Below are positions 31,901 through 40,391 of a stretch of 64,000 nucleotides of DNA, piece after piece; the first letter of the stretch is position 1, and every line of letters begins with the position of its first letter. Below the pieces are notes generated by a model, which was not told where the DNA came from, searched no databases, and was given only the letters and a program-made list of their open reading frames with translations. A program made the translations under genes and the position numbers. Source of the stretch: Serratia plymuthica (GTDB lineage: Bacteria > Pseudomonadota > Gammaproteobacteria > Enterobacterales > Enterobacteriaceae); assembly GCF_018336935.1 (NCBI RefSeq), contig NZ_CP068771.1, positions 1,054,001 through 1,118,000 on the forward strand, in the 5' to 3' direction.

Positions 31901-32127
31901 TCGGCGTTCAGCCCGTACAGATCGTCGTCCACAATAATGTTATAGGGGCTGGCATTCTCGCTGATGATACCCACACGCAGCGTAGCGTCGCGCCAGGGAT
32001 TTTTCTCGCTGGCAATCAGCATATCCGCCGGAATATTCAGGCTGCTGACCAACCGATAAGGCACCGGTTGCGCCGCGTAGGCGAGGTTGCACAGCATCGC
32101 CAATAGCAGCAGAACGCCACGCATCAT
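28918..32127 (-). CDS. BvgS/EvgS-type hybrid sensor histidine kinase without PAS domain
   Basis: Membrane sensor that passes phosphate His-Asp-His-Asp to the adjacent regulator. 1069 residues: signal peptide 1-19; two periplasmic SBP_bac_3 (venus-flytrap) domains at about 50-265 and 290-510; membrane span about 526-547; short coiled linker; HisKA with His583 ([10 protein letters not shown]); ATPase with NNLINNAIK (692-700) and [10 protein letters not shown]; receiver with Asp871 (LLFIDYNMP); Hpt with His1003 ([10 protein letters not shown]). BvgS and EvgS have a PAS domain between the span and HisKA; here only about 30 residues lie there. Overlaps the regulator gene by 4 bases and zitB by 1. 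Confidence 0.93.
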   Translation of the reverse strand: MMRGVLLLLAMLCNLAYAAQPVPYRLVSSLNIPADMLIASEKNPWRDATLRVGIISENASPYNIIVDDDLYGLNADYLGYIQQVTGIRFQIYGFADLPQLEQALHSGVIDLVYGIPQNEALEDLKISQPYYVSNLRVLRDRSNDRQVMLNSADARVAISTLTDMQAGNALKAVSSHVQRYDNNLQAVYALLNGSSDYFIADEASASFIIDQLQLGQLYQIESTVNLGNLSFVFAADNPALIDTLNVAIADTPMELMNAIQSRWSKKIPSYLDTGNADLTQMEKNWVAKHPTVYYAAIEDNFPFAYRGSDNQPRGYAIDILNIIAQNTGLRFAPLWARNAEQADQLVLSGQASFRTALPLARGVKARYSTSMPIHRSLWGVYVGQYANGISTWNDLAGKRIGVLQGDLAQGLVPPHEEPVRFADSKAMYDALANGQLDALVDNVISANFIALSRYSGAIKLAFAANNVAYPVAFGVRQDQPLLLAILDKNLMQIPSETLQSLRDEWIVDRSNLIDAVNDNRMQPQTTWLLALLAAAILLLLALTLRRFILQRREKREREVIEQARRQAEAENRMKSKFLATISHELRTPMHAILGLLELELKRRPMPEGLPVIYSSASSLLNLLNDLQDYARLETGTLTLAPKPLALQPWLAHISALYQPLIGERPVTLSVTAGHPLPAAVVIDGERLLQVANNLINNAIKFTPRGSIQVNIGWREQDKQQGELLLTVTDSGCGIAPDEIGKLFQPFYRARGAQRVSVQGTGLGLSICKEIIEQMGGRIELQSQPGIGTQVKVSVPVTQAPLDTAPLRQTDPPLSLPSPSTLRVALIDDHPTNLLLMERQLRHFGLQPALFEHGYALLKVHRRQPFDLLFIDYNMPRPDGLTLARLIRRDEQRYRRPACQIILCSADVQEFTRIPQGRAFVDRFLTKPISLAAIAQALPQQPQALERQLALTDLKRVLGDMAGNDRLMAQRLATTLISTLRQDRQRLDQAAESEDWPSLGQAAHRIKGSLLMLQRPETANLCQLLVESGREGVLAQAAYTELSALVEQILIELDGLVTTDAPYFAIHKDK

Positions 32128-32741
32128 GGCGTCAGTTCTCTAAATACCGCCACCAGTTCCAACAGGTTGCCGGCGCCGGTTTTGCGCAGAATATTCTTCT
32201 TGTGGGTGCTGACGGTTTTGTTGCTGATGTTCAGCATCTCGGCAATTTGCAGATTGGACAGCCCCTTGCTGAGCAGGCCGAGGACTTGCAGTTCTTTGGG
32301 TGTCAGTAGCGTTCCCTCCGCCGATTGCGTTTCTTCCGCCATCGCGCCGGCGGGAAAACTCGGCTCCCCGGCCAGCACGGTTTCAATTGCCTGCACCAAT
32401 TGTTCAAGCCGGCTGCCTTTATGCACAAACCCGTTAGCGCCGGCCGCCCAGGCCATGCGCGCGTAGATCTCTTCTTCCTGCGCGGTGTAGATCAGGATCG
32501 GTTGTTGCGGGTAGTGGCGGCGGATCTTTTTCAGCAGTTGCAAGCCGTCTACCTGCGGCAGGCCGATATCCAGAATGACCAGCGAAAAATCGGCGCTGGC
32601 CAATTGGGCCAAGGCCTGAACATCGTCCTGTACCGCCTGCAGGCTATAAGGGCAGGAAGACTTCATTAGCGCCGCTTCCAGTGCGACATGAACCACCGGG
32701 TGGTCATCAACTAATAACAGAGAAGGCATGGTTTGGCTCAA
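32124..32741 (-). CDS. EvgA/BvgA-like response regulator (NarL/FixJ type)
   Basis: Transcription factor partner of the hybrid kinase. Receiver domain with acidic pocket Asp12-Asp13 and phospho-acceptor Asp58 (VILDIGLPQ), then a LuxR-type HTH at about 143-200 (LTPKELQVLGLLSKGLSNLQ). The reading frame opens with TTG at 32741, which has AGGA about nine bases upstream; an ATG at 32729 (MPSLLLVDDHP) would give 201 residues and has no clear ribosome site. Its end overlaps the kinase start as ATGA. Its targets are unknown; zitB in the same operon is an obvious candidate. Confidence 0.9.
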   Translation of the reverse strand: MSQTMPSLLLVDDHPVVHVALEAALMKSSCPYSLQAVQDDVQALAQLASADFSLVILDIGLPQVDGLQLLKKIRRHYPQQPILIYTAQEEEIYARMAWAAGANGFVHKGSRLEQLVQAIETVLAGEPSFPAGAMAEETQSAEGTLLTPKELQVLGLLSKGLSNLQIAEMLNISNKTVSTHKKNILRKTGAGNLLELVAVFRELTP

Positions 32742-32892
32742 GTAGCGGTATCCTGATCGCTAGCATAGCGAAAAAGGAGCCACTGCGCTCTCCCGATGAA
32801 ACAGCACAATCTACTGATAACTTGGTCGTTCAGCCGCGAGGCGGCTAAGGTGATTTACAGCGCTACCCTCACAGGCTAAATTGGTTGGATCT
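32742..32892. promoter_or_regulatory. Divergent interval between the two-component operon and aroG
   Basis: About 150 bases of unique sequence before ERIC copy D. It must carry the promoter of the regulator-kinase-zitB operon leftwards and probably that of aroG rightwards. I found no clear TyrR box pair and no well-formed zinc-regulator site by eye. A small GC stem, GCCGCGAGGCGGC (32834-32846), is present. Confidence 0.45.
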
Positions 32893-33017
32893 ATACCCGT
32901 CGCCTTTCAAGTCGCAGCGTTGTTACCTGCACTCACTCACCCCAGTTACTTACTTAAGTAAGCGCCTGGGAATGAGTGAACTGGGCGCCTAGCTGCAACT
33001 TGAAATTCATAGGGTAT
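32893..33017. repeat. ERIC element, copy D (upstream of aroG)
   Basis: 125 bases from ATACCCGTCGCCTTTCAAG to AATTCATAGGGTAT, containing CACCCCAGTTACTTACTTAAG of the ERIC core. It ends 43 bases before the aroG ATG, so the aroG promoter either lies upstream of it or is formed by its right end. Confidence 0.93.
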
Positions 33018-33060
33018 GCGCTTTGTGAAATACCGCCCCTCGATACCGAATGGAAAAGTT

Positions 33061-34113
33061 ATGAATTACCAAAATGATGATCTACGCATTAAAGAAATTA
33101 AGGAACTCCTGCCACCGGTGGCCCTGTTAGAGAAGTTTCCGGCCACTGAACGTGCAGCTGAGACGGTGTCCCTGGCGCGCAGTGCAATTCACAAGATCCT
33201 TCGCGGTAACGACGATCGCCTGCTGGTGGTTATCGGCCCATGCTCGATCCACGATACCAAAGCGGCAAAAGAGTATGCCGAGCGCTTGCTGACGCTGCGC
33301 CAGGAACTGAGCGGCGAACTGGAAGTGGTGATGCGCGTTTACTTTGAAAAACCGCGTACCACCGTGGGCTGGAAAGGGCTGATCAACGATCCGCTGATGG
33401 ATAACAGCTTCCAGATCAACGACGGTCTGCGCCTTGCCCGTAAGCTGCTGTTGGATATCAACGATAGCGGTTTGCCGGCTGCGGGGGAATTCCTCGACAT
33501 GATCACCCCGCAGTACCTGGCGGATCTGATGAGCTGGGGCGCGATCGGCGCACGTACCACGGAATCCCAGGTGCACCGCGAGCTGTCTTCCGGCCTGTCT
33601 TGCCCGGTTGGTTTCAAGAACGGCACCGACGGCACCATTAAAGTGGCGATTGACGCCATCAACGCGGCCAGCGCACCGCACTGTTTCCTGTCGGTGACCA
33701 AATGGGGCCACTCGGCGATCGTTAACACCAGCGGTAACGGCGATTGCCACATTATTCTGCGCGGCGGCAAAGAGCCGAACTACAGCGCGGCGCACGTGAA
33801 AGAAGTCAAAGACGGGCTGGTCAAAGCGGGCCTGCCGGCGCAGGTGATGATCGACTTCAGCCACGCCAACAGCAGCAAGCAGTTCAAAAAGCAGTTGGAC
33901 GTGAATGCGGACGTGTGCAAACAGGTCGCCGGCGGTGAAAAAGCGATTATCGGCGTGATGATCGAAAGCCATCTGGTGGAAGGCAACCAGAATCTGGAAA
34001 GCGGCGAGCCGCTGGTCTATGGCAAGAGCGTGACAGACGCTTGCATCGGCTGGGAAGACACGGAAACCGTGCTGCGTGAGTTGGCGGCAGCCGTGAAAGC
34101 GCGCCGCGCCTAA
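33061..34113 (+). CDS. aroG: 3-deoxy-7-phosphoheptulonate synthase, Phe-sensitive
   Basis: First enzyme of the shikimate pathway, joining phosphoenolpyruvate and erythrose 4-phosphate. MNYQNDDLRIKEIKELLPPV start and 350 residues match E. coli AroG. Motifs VVIGPCSIHD and ALMxWGAIGARTTESQ-type region (DLMSWGAIGARTTESQVHRE) are intact. The longer in-frame start at 33016 lies within the ERIC copy and is rejected. Confidence 0.97.
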   Translation: MNYQNDDLRIKEIKELLPPVALLEKFPATERAAETVSLARSAIHKILRGNDDRLLVVIGPCSIHDTKAAKEYAERLLTLRQELSGELEVVMRVYFEKPRTTVGWKGLINDPLMDNSFQINDGLRLARKLLLDINDSGLPAAGEFLDMITPQYLADLMSWGAIGARTTESQVHRELSSGLSCPVGFKNGTDGTIKVAIDAINAASAPHCFLSVTKWGHSAIVNTSGNGDCHIILRGGKEPNYSAAHVKEVKDGLVKAGLPAQVMIDFSHANSSKQFKKQLDVNADVCKQVAGGEKAIIGVMIESHLVEGNQNLESGEPLVYGKSVTDACIGWEDTETVLRELAAAVKARRA

Positions 34114-34315
34114 TATCCCCGTCGTCTTTCAAGCCGCAGCGTTGTTACCTGCTTACAAGGTCCATCCATGGACCTTGCCCTTTCAGGGCCGCTGCTGGCA
34201 GCGTTCAAATCTGTTCCCGACAGATTTGTCGCTCACCCCAGTTACTTACTCAAGTAAGCGCCTGGGGATGAGCGAGCTGGCCGCCTGGCTGCAACTTGAA
34301 AGCCATAGGGGATAG
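34113..34315. repeat. ERIC element, copy E, with about 75-base insertion
   Basis: The outer parts match ERIC (CTTTCAAGCCGCAGCGTTGT ... CACCCCAGTTACTTACTCAAG ... CTGCAACTTGAAAGC), but about 75-80 extra bases sit between 34152 and 34231. The insert holds palindromes: CAAGGTCCAT/ATGGACCTTG at 34156-34177 and AAATCTGT/ACAGATTT at 34207-34227. ERIC copies with an internal insertion of similar size are known in Yersinia and relatives. Confidence 0.88.
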
Positions 34316-34332
34316 GATGTGGAGTTTCTTAA

Positions 34333-34368
34333 TAAAAAAAAGCCCCCGGCCAAAACCGGGGGCTTTTT
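34333..34368. terminator. Bidirectional terminator between aroG and gpmA
   Basis: AGCCCCCGG and CCGGGGGCT stem at 34341-34364, flanked by an A-run on the left and a T-run on the right, so it works for both convergent genes. Confidence 0.95.
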
Positions 34369-34385
34369 AGATCAACGGGCGAAAA

Positions 34386-35138
34386 TTACTTCGCTTTACC
34401 CTGGTTTGCCACGGCGGCCGCTTTAGCAGCGATCTCGTCGGCATTACCCAGATAGTAACGTTTGATTGGCTTGAAGTTTTCGTCGAATTCATACACCAAC
34501 GGCACGCCGGTTGGGATGTTCAGTTCGAGGATCTCATCTTCGCTCAGCTTATCCAGGTATTTCACCAGCGCACGCAGCGAGTTGCCGTGAGCGGCAACGA
34601 TAACGCGCTCACCGCTTTTGATGCGTGGCAGAATTTCTTCGTCCCAGTAAGGGATCACGCGATCGATGGTCAGCGCCAGGCTTTCGGTCAGCGGCAGCTC
34701 TTTTTCGGTCAGCGCCGAGTAACGTGGATCGTGGCCCGGGTAACGCTCATCATCTTTGGTCAGCTCTGGTGGGGTAACGGCGAAGCCGCGACGCCATTGC
34801 TTAACCTGCTCGTCACCGTATTTTTCAGCGGTTTCAGCCTTGTTCAGACCCTGCAGCGCACCGTAGTGGCGTTCGTTCAGCTTCCAGGATTTTTCAGTCG
34901 GCAGCCAGGCCTGATCCAGTTCGTCCAGAATGTTCCACAGGGTATGGATCGCGCGCTTCAGTACGGAGGTGTAAGCAAAGTCAAAAGAGAAACCTTCATC
35001 TTTCAACAGCTTGCCTGCAGCTTTCGCTTCGGTGCGACCTTTGTCGGACAAATCAACATCATACCAACCGGTAAAGCGGTTTTCGTTGTTCCACTGGCTT
35101 TCGCCGTGACGCACCAGAACCAGCTTAGTTACAGCCAT
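34386..35138 (-). CDS. gpmA: Phosphoglycerate mutase, 2,3-bisphosphoglycerate-dependent
   Basis: Interconverts 3- and 2-phosphoglycerate in glycolysis. 250 residues, [20 protein letters not shown] with the phosphohistidine in RHGES and the second active-site histidine in [14 protein letters not shown]. Length equals E. coli. Ribosome site AAGGAG precedes the ATG, and a Fur box lies about 35-50 bases upstream. Confidence 0.98.
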   Translation of the reverse strand: MAVTKLVLVRHGESQWNNENRFTGWYDVDLSDKGRTEAKAAGKLLKDEGFSFDFAYTSVLKRAIHTLWNILDELDQAWLPTEKSWKLNERHYGALQGLNKAETAEKYGDEQVKQWRRGFAVTPPELTKDDERYPGHDPRYSALTEKELPLTESLALTIDRVIPYWDEEILPRIKSGERVIVAAHGNSLRALVKYLDKLSEDEILELNIPTGVPLVYEFDENFKPIKRYYLGNADEIAAKAAAVANQGKAK

Positions 35139-35170
35139 AGCTTAACTCCTTAATAATCTGACATTTCAAT

Positions 35171-35189
35171 GATAACGAAAATCATTATA
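35171..35189. promoter_or_regulatory. Fur box upstream of gpmA
   Basis: GATAACGAAAATCATTATA matches 16 of 19 bases of the Fur consensus GATAATGATAATCATTATC. E. coli gpmA is reported as Fur-regulated, consistent with the placement. It lies 33 bases before the ATG. Confidence 0.78.
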
Positions 35190-35307
35190 TTGCCGCGGCC
35201 GGTGGCTCGGCAATCGATAGTGTCTAACCATAGCCAATTTCTTGCCGCAAAGTAAGTACTGTTCTGAGGAAAAGCTGAATCGATCAGGCGGGCGTCACGG
35301 GGGAAAC

Positions 35308-35338
35308 CGGCACGGCGGAATCAGATCCGGCCGTGCCG
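35308..35338 (-). terminator. Possible terminator after psiF homologue
   Basis: CGGCACGG at 35308-35315 pairs with CCGTGCCG at 35331-35338. On the minus strand only three T follow, so it is a weak candidate. Confidence 0.35.
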
Positions 35339-35352
35339 CTGGCGAAGGGCAA

Positions 35353-35697
35353 TCAGGCTGATTTTTTCAGACAGTTGCTCATAAAGGTTTTACGCTCGTC
35401 GCCTTTCAGGCTTTTAGCTTTGGCGTCGGCGTTGCAGGTTTTCATTTTCTGCTGTTGCGGCGTCAGGGTTTTCGCTGCGGTGGAACCTTCTGCCTTCAGG
35501 CAGGTGCTCATGAAGGTGGAACGGTCCGCGCCTTTCAGCGTTTTGGAGGAGGCTTGTTGATTACAATCAGTCATGCGCTTTTGCTGTGCAGCCTGCGCCG
35601 GCGAAGGCGTTTTTGCTGCGGTTGCGGTATCGGCAGCCATCAGGTTGGTGCTCAGCAGTAAACCCGCCAGTAATGGGAGTGCAGTAATCAGACGCAT
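35353..35697 (-). CDS. psiF: PsiF-family small periplasmic protein
   Basis: 114 residues: signal peptide to about residue 22 (MRLITALPLLAGLLLSTNLM AA), then two PsiF repeats, each with a C-x-A/Q...K-x-LKG-x-x-R-x-x-FM-x-x-CLK pattern (MTDCNQQASSKTLKGADR and MKTCNADAKAKSLKGDER). Very similar to E. coli PsiF, which is phosphate-starvation induced and lies next to phoA there; here it stands between gpmA and gal. The function is unknown. The ATG at 35697 has AAGGAACAC upstream; an earlier in-frame start lacks support. Confidence 0.85.
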   Translation of the reverse strand: MRLITALPLLAGLLLSTNLMAADTATAAKTPSPAQAAQQKRMTDCNQQASSKTLKGADRSTFMSTCLKAEGSTAAKTLTPQQQKMKTCNADAKAKSLKGDERKTFMSNCLKKSA

Positions 35698-35863
35698 AGG
35701 TGTTCCTTCAGCTATTGACCGGCCAGAGATGGCCGAAAATTGTGACGCAGCACAAGAGGTTGTGCTTATCACCGTAGCCTGATTCTAGTGTGCGCTTTGG
35801 AATAAGGAAAGGCAGGTGCCGGTGGGGCCGGCGTGTAAAAAGGTAAGCATTTATAACAAAGGG

Positions 35864-35885
35864 CCCCTGGCCGCATGGCAAGGGG
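35864..35885 (-). terminator. Hairpin after galM
   Basis: CCCCTGGCC-GCAT-GGCAAGGGG with one mismatch, nine bases beyond the galM stop. On the minus strand it is followed by GCCCTTTGTTAT, so T-richness is modest. Confidence 0.45.
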
Positions 35886-35894
35886 CGCGACGGG

Positions 35895-36938
35895 TCAGAT
35901 AGGATAAAACTGATAATGGGTGGCGCTTTGATATTGCTGCCCCGGTTTGAGCCAACAGTCCGGCTGCGGCCATTCCGGGTGGTGCGGGCTGTCCGGCAAA
36001 AACTCGCTTTCCAGCGCTATGCCGGCGTAACTGGCATAGTTGCCGCCATCACGTGCCGGCGTGCCGTCCAGGTAATTGCCGCTGTACAGTTGCAGCGCCG
36101 GAGCGCTGGTGAATACGCTCATCTGCACCTGACCGTCCGCCGACCACAGGTGCGCCGCCGGGCAGTCCAGAGCGCCGCAGGTACGGTGCAGCAGATAGGC
36201 ATGATCGTAGCCTTTTACCCGCTGCTGATCGCGGTCGCGCAGGAAATCCTGCAGCAGCGTTTTCGGGTGGCGAAAATCCATGCCGCTGCCGTCTACCGGC
36301 GTGAGTTCGGCGTTGGGTATGCCCTCGCTGTCGACCGGCAGATAACGGTCGGCAAACAGTTGCAGCCGTTGCCGGCGGGCGTCGGTGCCGGCGCCATCCA
36401 GGTTGAAATAAGCGTGGTTGGTCAGATTGACCGGGCAGGCGCGATCGGTCCGGGCCTGATAACTGATTTCCAGCCGGTTATCGGCAGTGAGCCGGTAATT
36501 GACCTCAACCTCGAGATTGCCGGGAAATCCCTGGTCGCCGTCGGGTGAATGCAACGCGTAGCTCACCTGCTGCGCATCTTGCCGAACAATCCGCCAGCGG
36601 CGGGCGTTGAAGCCTTCCGGCCCGCCATGCAGTTGGTGCTCCCCTTGGTTGGCGAGCAGCGGATGCGGCTTGTTGCCGATCAGCAGACTGGCGTAACCGA
36701 TGCGGTTGGCATAGCGCCCGACGGTGGCGCCAAGATAGGCCGCCTGCCGCTGATAGTCCGCCGGAGTCCGGCAGCCCAACAGCAGTTCACGCGTTTCGCC
36801 CGATTTCAGCGGCAGCACGGCGGAAAGCCAGGTGGCGCCCCAATCCATCAGCGTGACCGTCATCCCACCGGCGTTTTGCAACCGGGTTAGCTGGTAAGGC
36901 TGGCCATCAGGGGCCAGTTGCAGGCTGTCTGTCAGCAT
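35895..36938 (-). CDS. galM: Aldose 1-epimerase (mutarotase)
   Basis: Interconverts alpha and beta anomers of galactose so that GalK receives its substrate. 347 residues; [20 protein letters not shown] start aligned with E. coli. Active-site histidine in [10 protein letters not shown] and catalytic glutamate in [19 protein letters not shown]. Its ATG overlaps the galK stop (ATGCTGA). The nine-residue upstream extension is not conserved. Confidence 0.96.
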   Translation of the reverse strand: MLTDSLQLAPDGQPYQLTRLQNAGGMTVTLMDWGATWLSAVLPLKSGETRELLLGCRTPADYQRQAAYLGATVGRYANRIGYASLLIGNKPHPLLANQGEHQLHGGPEGFNARRWRIVRQDAQQVSYALHSPDGDQGFPGNLEVEVNYRLTADNRLEISYQARTDRACPVNLTNHAYFNLDGAGTDARRQRLQLFADRYLPVDSEGIPNAELTPVDGSGMDFRHPKTLLQDFLRDRDQQRVKGYDHAYLLHRTCGALDCPAAHLWSADGQVQMSVFTSAPALQLYSGNYLDGTPARDGGNYASYAGIALESEFLPDSPHHPEWPQPDCWLKPGQQYQSATHYQFYPI

Positions 36939-38083
36939 ATTCCGGCCCCCGCTGATGCCTTGCAAACGTAAAAGGTTTCTTTCAGTCCGTTGGTTTGCAA
37001 TGGATATTCGCGCGTCACCGTCTCGCGCACCGGCTCCACCAGCTCTTGCGGCATCAGCGCCACGATGCAGCCGCCAAAGCCGCCGCCGGTCATGCGCACG
37101 CCGCCGCGATCGCCGATAACGCTTTTGACGATCTCAACCAATTGGTCGATCGGCGGTACGGTAATGGCAAAGTCATCCCGCATTGAAGCGTGAGATTCCG
37201 CCATCAGCCTGCCCATCAGTTTCATATCGCCCGCCGCCAAGGCATCTGCGGCGGCCAGGGTGCGATCGTTTTCAGTGATCACGTGGCGCGCTCGCTTGGC
37301 GACGATCGGATCCAATTCATGCTGGATCGGGAAGAACAGTTCCGGGCTGACGTCGCGCAGCGCCTTGACGCCGAAGAAGCGTGCGGCGGCTTCGCATTGT
37401 TCGCGACGGGTGTTGTATTCGCTGTCCACCAGCCCGCGCTTCACGTTGGAGTTGATGATGACCACGGCAATATTTTCCGGCACCGACACCGCACGGGTCT
37501 CCAGTGAACGACAGTCGATCAGTAAGGCATGATCCTGTTCACCGAGCGCGGAAATCAGCTGATCCATGATCCCGCAATTGCAGCCGACGAACTGGTTCTC
37601 CGCCTCCTGGCCATTCAAAGCCAGCGCTACGCCATCGAGCGGCAGTTCATACAGTGCCTGCATCACCTGGCCAACGGCCACTTCCAGTGAGGCGGAAGAG
37701 CTGAGGCCGGCGCCTTGCGGCACGTTGCCGGCGATCACCAGATCCGCGCCGCCAAAATTGGCGTTGCGCAGTTGCAGGTGTTTGATTACGCCGCGCACGT
37801 AATCGGACCAAAGCTGATTCGGGTGGCTGACGATCGGATCGTCGAGCGAAAATTGATCCAGTTGGCCATCGTAATCGGCCGCGATCACGCGTATCTGGCG
37901 ATCGTCACGCCTGGCACCGGCGATCACCGTCTGGTAATCAATGGCGCACGGCAACACGAAACCGTCGTTATAGTCGGTATGTTCACCGATCAAATTCACT
38001 CGTCCAGGCGCTTGAATGGTCAGTGCGGGCGCGTAGCCAAAACGTTCGGTAAAAATGGCGTGGGTAATATTTTTCAAACTCAT
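36932..38083 (-). CDS. galK: Galactokinase
   Basis: Phosphorylates galactose to galactose 1-phosphate (GHMP kinase). 383 residues from the ATG at 38083 ([11 protein letters not shown]). Signatures [19 protein letters not shown], the ATP-binding [18 protein letters not shown] and [11 protein letters not shown] are intact. Its start overlaps the galT stop by one base. Confidence 0.98.
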   Translation of the reverse strand: MSLKNITHAIFTERFGYAPALTIQAPGRVNLIGEHTDYNDGFVLPCAIDYQTVIAGARRDDRQIRVIAADYDGQLDQFSLDDPIVSHPNQLWSDYVRGVIKHLQLRNANFGGADLVIAGNVPQGAGLSSSASLEVAVGQVMQALYELPLDGVALALNGQEAENQFVGCNCGIMDQLISALGEQDHALLIDCRSLETRAVSVPENIAVVIINSNVKRGLVDSEYNTRREQCEAAARFFGVKALRDVSPELFFPIQHELDPIVAKRARHVITENDRTLAAADALAAGDMKLMGRLMAESHASMRDDFAITVPPIDQLVEIVKSVIGDRGGVRMTGGGFGGCIVALMPQELVEPVRETVTREYPLQTNGLKETFYVCKASAGAGIC

Positions 38084-39132
38084 CATTCGGCTCCGGCTTC
38101 ACGGTAATGAATGTCGTTAACGGCGCGCAGACGTTCTGCCGCCTGTTCTGCAGTCAGATCTCGCTGGGTTTCCGCCAGCATCTCGTAACCCACCATAAAT
38201 TTGCGCACCGTGGCGGAGCGCAGCAGCGGCGGATAGAAATGCGCATGCAACTGCCAGTGGCGGTTATCCGCATCATTGAACGGCGCACCGTGCCAGCCCA
38301 TGGAATAAGGGAAAGAACACTGGAACAGATTGTCGTAGCGGCTGGTCAGTTTTTTCAGCGCGACGGCCAGGTCGCTGCTCTGTGCGGCGCTCAGATCGGT
38401 AATGCGTTGCACGGCGGCCTTCGGCAGCAGCAGCGTTTCAAACGGCCAGGCGGCCCAATAGGGCACCACGGCCAGCCAGTGCTCGGTTTCTACTACCGTC
38501 CGGCTGCCGTCCGCGAGTTCGCGCTGTACGTAGTCCACCAGCAGGGGGGACTGGTGTTGTTGGAAATATTCGCGCTGCAAGCGATCTTCATGCTCGACTT
38601 CGTTCGGCAGGAAGCTGTTGGCCCATACTTGTCCATGCGGGTGCGGGTTGGAGCATCCCATCGCCGCCCCTTTGTTTTCAAATACCTGTACCCACGGATA
38701 GCTGCGCCCGAGATCGGCAGTTTGCTCCTGCCAGGTGGCAATCACCCGTTCCAGTGCCGCAAGCGTCAGTTCCGGCAGGGTTTTACTGTGATCGGGGGAG
38801 AAACAGATGACCCGGCTGGTGCCGCGCGCGCTCTGGCAGCGCATGAGCGGATCCCGGCTTTCCGGTGCCTGCGGCGTATCCGTCATCAGCGCGGCGAAGT
38901 CATTGGTGAATACATAGGTGTTCTGATAATCCGGGTTTTTATCGCCGGTAACGCGGGTATTGCCTGGGCAGAGGAAGCAGTCCGGATCGTGCTGCGGCAG
39001 CGTTTCCTGCTGCGCGGGTTCCTGTTGACCCTGCCATGGGCGCTTGGCGCGGTGCGGCGACACCAGTACCCATTGACCGGTCAGCGGGTTATAGCGGCGA
39101 TGGGGATGATCGATGGGATTAAAATCCGTCAT
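38083..39132 (-). CDS. galT: Galactose-1-phosphate uridylyltransferase
   Basis: Transfers UMP from UDP-glucose to galactose 1-phosphate (Leloir pathway). 349 residues from [20 protein letters not shown]; the uridylylated His lies in [11 protein letters not shown] and zinc ligands are in the CFLCPGN segment. AAGGAA precedes the ATG at 39132; a longer frame from 39195 runs through the internal gal operator. Here it is the first gene of the operon because galE is missing. Confidence 0.97.
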   Translation of the reverse strand: MTDFNPIDHPHRRYNPLTGQWVLVSPHRAKRPWQGQQEPAQQETLPQHDPDCFLCPGNTRVTGDKNPDYQNTYVFTNDFAALMTDTPQAPESRDPLMRCQSARGTSRVICFSPDHSKTLPELTLAALERVIATWQEQTADLGRSYPWVQVFENKGAAMGCSNPHPHGQVWANSFLPNEVEHEDRLQREYFQQHQSPLLVDYVQRELADGSRTVVETEHWLAVVPYWAAWPFETLLLPKAAVQRITDLSAAQSSDLAVALKKLTSRYDNLFQCSFPYSMGWHGAPFNDADNRHWQLHAHFYPPLLRSATVRKFMVGYEMLAETQRDLTAEQAAERLRAVNDIHYREAGAE

Positions 39133-39164
39133 TGCGGTTCCTTTTTCTTGGCCGGCGCGGCTGA

Positions 39165-39180
39165 ATGTAATCGCTTTCAT
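39165..39180. promoter_or_regulatory. Internal gal operator (OI)
   Basis: ATGTAATCGCTTTCAT fits the GalR/GalS consensus GTGNAANCGNTTNCAC except at the outermost bases. Its centre is about +50 relative to the predicted start, and 110 bases from the external operator (about 113 in E. coli). In E. coli OI lies inside galE; here it lies in the galT leader. Confidence 0.75.
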
Positions 39181-39227
39181 CAATGCCAGGCGCACCCTTT
39201 ACAGATTAAAATAGATAACGATGCGCA

Positions 39228-39238
39228 AAAAGATAGCA
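39228..39238 (-). promoter_or_regulatory. gal P1-like extended -10 promoter
   Basis: On the minus strand TG-C-TATCTT (39238-39230) is an extended -10, at the same distance from OE as the E. coli P1 element TGCTATGGT. A TGGATCAC stretch between OE and the -10 could be the CRP half-site. Confidence 0.6.
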
Positions 39239-39274
39239 TGCCCGACAGAGCAAAAAGGTGATCCAGAGCGAAAA

Positions 39275-39290
39275 ATGGAATCGTTTACAC
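39275..39290. promoter_or_regulatory. External gal operator (OE)
   Basis: ATGGAATCGTTTACAC differs from the E. coli OE (GTGGAATCGTTTACAC) only at the first base. It is centred near -60 relative to the predicted gal start, as in E. coli. Confidence 0.88.
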
Positions 39291-39418
39291 TTGGGTGCGA
39301 CAAGAAGGGATACAGGTAACACAACAGGGGTTACAGAACGGAGCGGGTAGGGTGAGAAACAGGATGATAGCGTTTTCATCCATATCGCCGGCAGGAGGAT
39401 CCCTGCCGGCTGATAACG

Positions 39419-40237
39419 TCAGGGATGTTGATACAGTGGATAAGTGAATAACAGCAGATGCGTGAGGTTAAGCCCGAAATGGAACAGGATCGGCACCCAC
39501 AGGCGGCCGCTCCACATCCATGCCAGGCCGTAAATCAAACCGGCAAGCGTGGCAAATACCACCATCAGCATGCCGCCGGCCAGATGCGCGGCGCCAAACA
39601 CCAGTGCTGCGATAATCAAGGCCGGCCAGGCGCCCAACCACTGGCTAAGGCGCTGTTGCAAATAACCGCGGAACAGCGCTTCTTCCGCCATACAGACAAA
39701 GAACAGGTTGGCCATCACAAACGCCAGGATCCAGCCCGGTGCATGCGGTTCAATCTTCAAGCCGCCGAGCGCCACCGCCACCAGCAGTAAGGCAGGCACT
39801 GCGGCTATCAGCGCGATCCAACCGGTTTTACCGACGCTTTTGCCGGTTTCAGCGGCAAATAATGTCGGCAGGCAGGCAAACAACAGGAATGGCACCAGCG
39901 CTTTGTCGAAATTGTAATACATGGTGAACGGCGCGCTGAGCGGACCGGGTTTTTCACCGTCGATCATCAACTGATTATGGAACCCCGGCACCAGATGCAG
40001 GAATAGCGCCACGCAGCTTGCCACCACCAGCACTTCCAGCGGCATTGCCAGATTACGTTGGGCGCGGTAATGGTGTCGCAGGCCGGCCAGTGCAGCAATG
40101 ACCAACACGCAGCCCAGGCTGATCGGGGTCAATATCCCGTGATACATCCCCATGCCCGCCGATGCGGCCAGAAATAACCAGGCAATCAGCCGGTTAAATG
40201 GCAAAAAGAATAACGAAATCGAAAGTACGCCCCACAT
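39419..40237 (-). CDS. CPBP-family intramembrane glutamic endopeptidase
   Basis: Integral membrane protein of 272 residues with about eight hydrophobic spans. The C-terminal half has the CPBP/CAAX-protease motifs: EEALFRG (catalytic Glu-Glu and Arg), FGAAH, and HFGLNLTHLL. Family members process prenylated proteins or bacteriocin-related peptides, or act in stress; the substrate here is unknown. It lies upstream of the gal regulatory region on the same strand; readthrough is possible but the gal promoter is separate. Confidence 0.85.
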   Translation of the reverse strand: MWGVLSISLFFLPFNRLIAWLFLAASAGMGMYHGILTPISLGCVLVIAALAGLRHHYRAQRNLAMPLEVLVVASCVALFLHLVPGFHNQLMIDGEKPGPLSAPFTMYYNFDKALVPFLLFACLPTLFAAETGKSVGKTGWIALIAAVPALLLVAVALGGLKIEPHAPGWILAFVMANLFFVCMAEEALFRGYLQQRLSQWLGAWPALIIAALVFGAAHLAGGMLMVVFATLAGLIYGLAWMWSGRLWVPILFHFGLNLTHLLLFTYPLYQHP

Positions 40238-40391
40238 AACTCTATCCCTTTAAAATATGCACACAGCGCTCAGTGCCTGTGCGGCGTGTGAGTATGGCGA
40301 AGTTGAGCGCTATGGCGAATAGTAACATAGAGAGGTTACAGCAAAGGTCCGGACAGTGATCTGAAGCGAGTTTATTCGGCAACTGTCTGAT

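Noticed and set aside
33016..33060. Upstream extension of aroG
   Set aside because: The first codon lies in the ERIC end, and the extra residues are absent from E. coli AroG; MNYQNDDLRI is the clear start.
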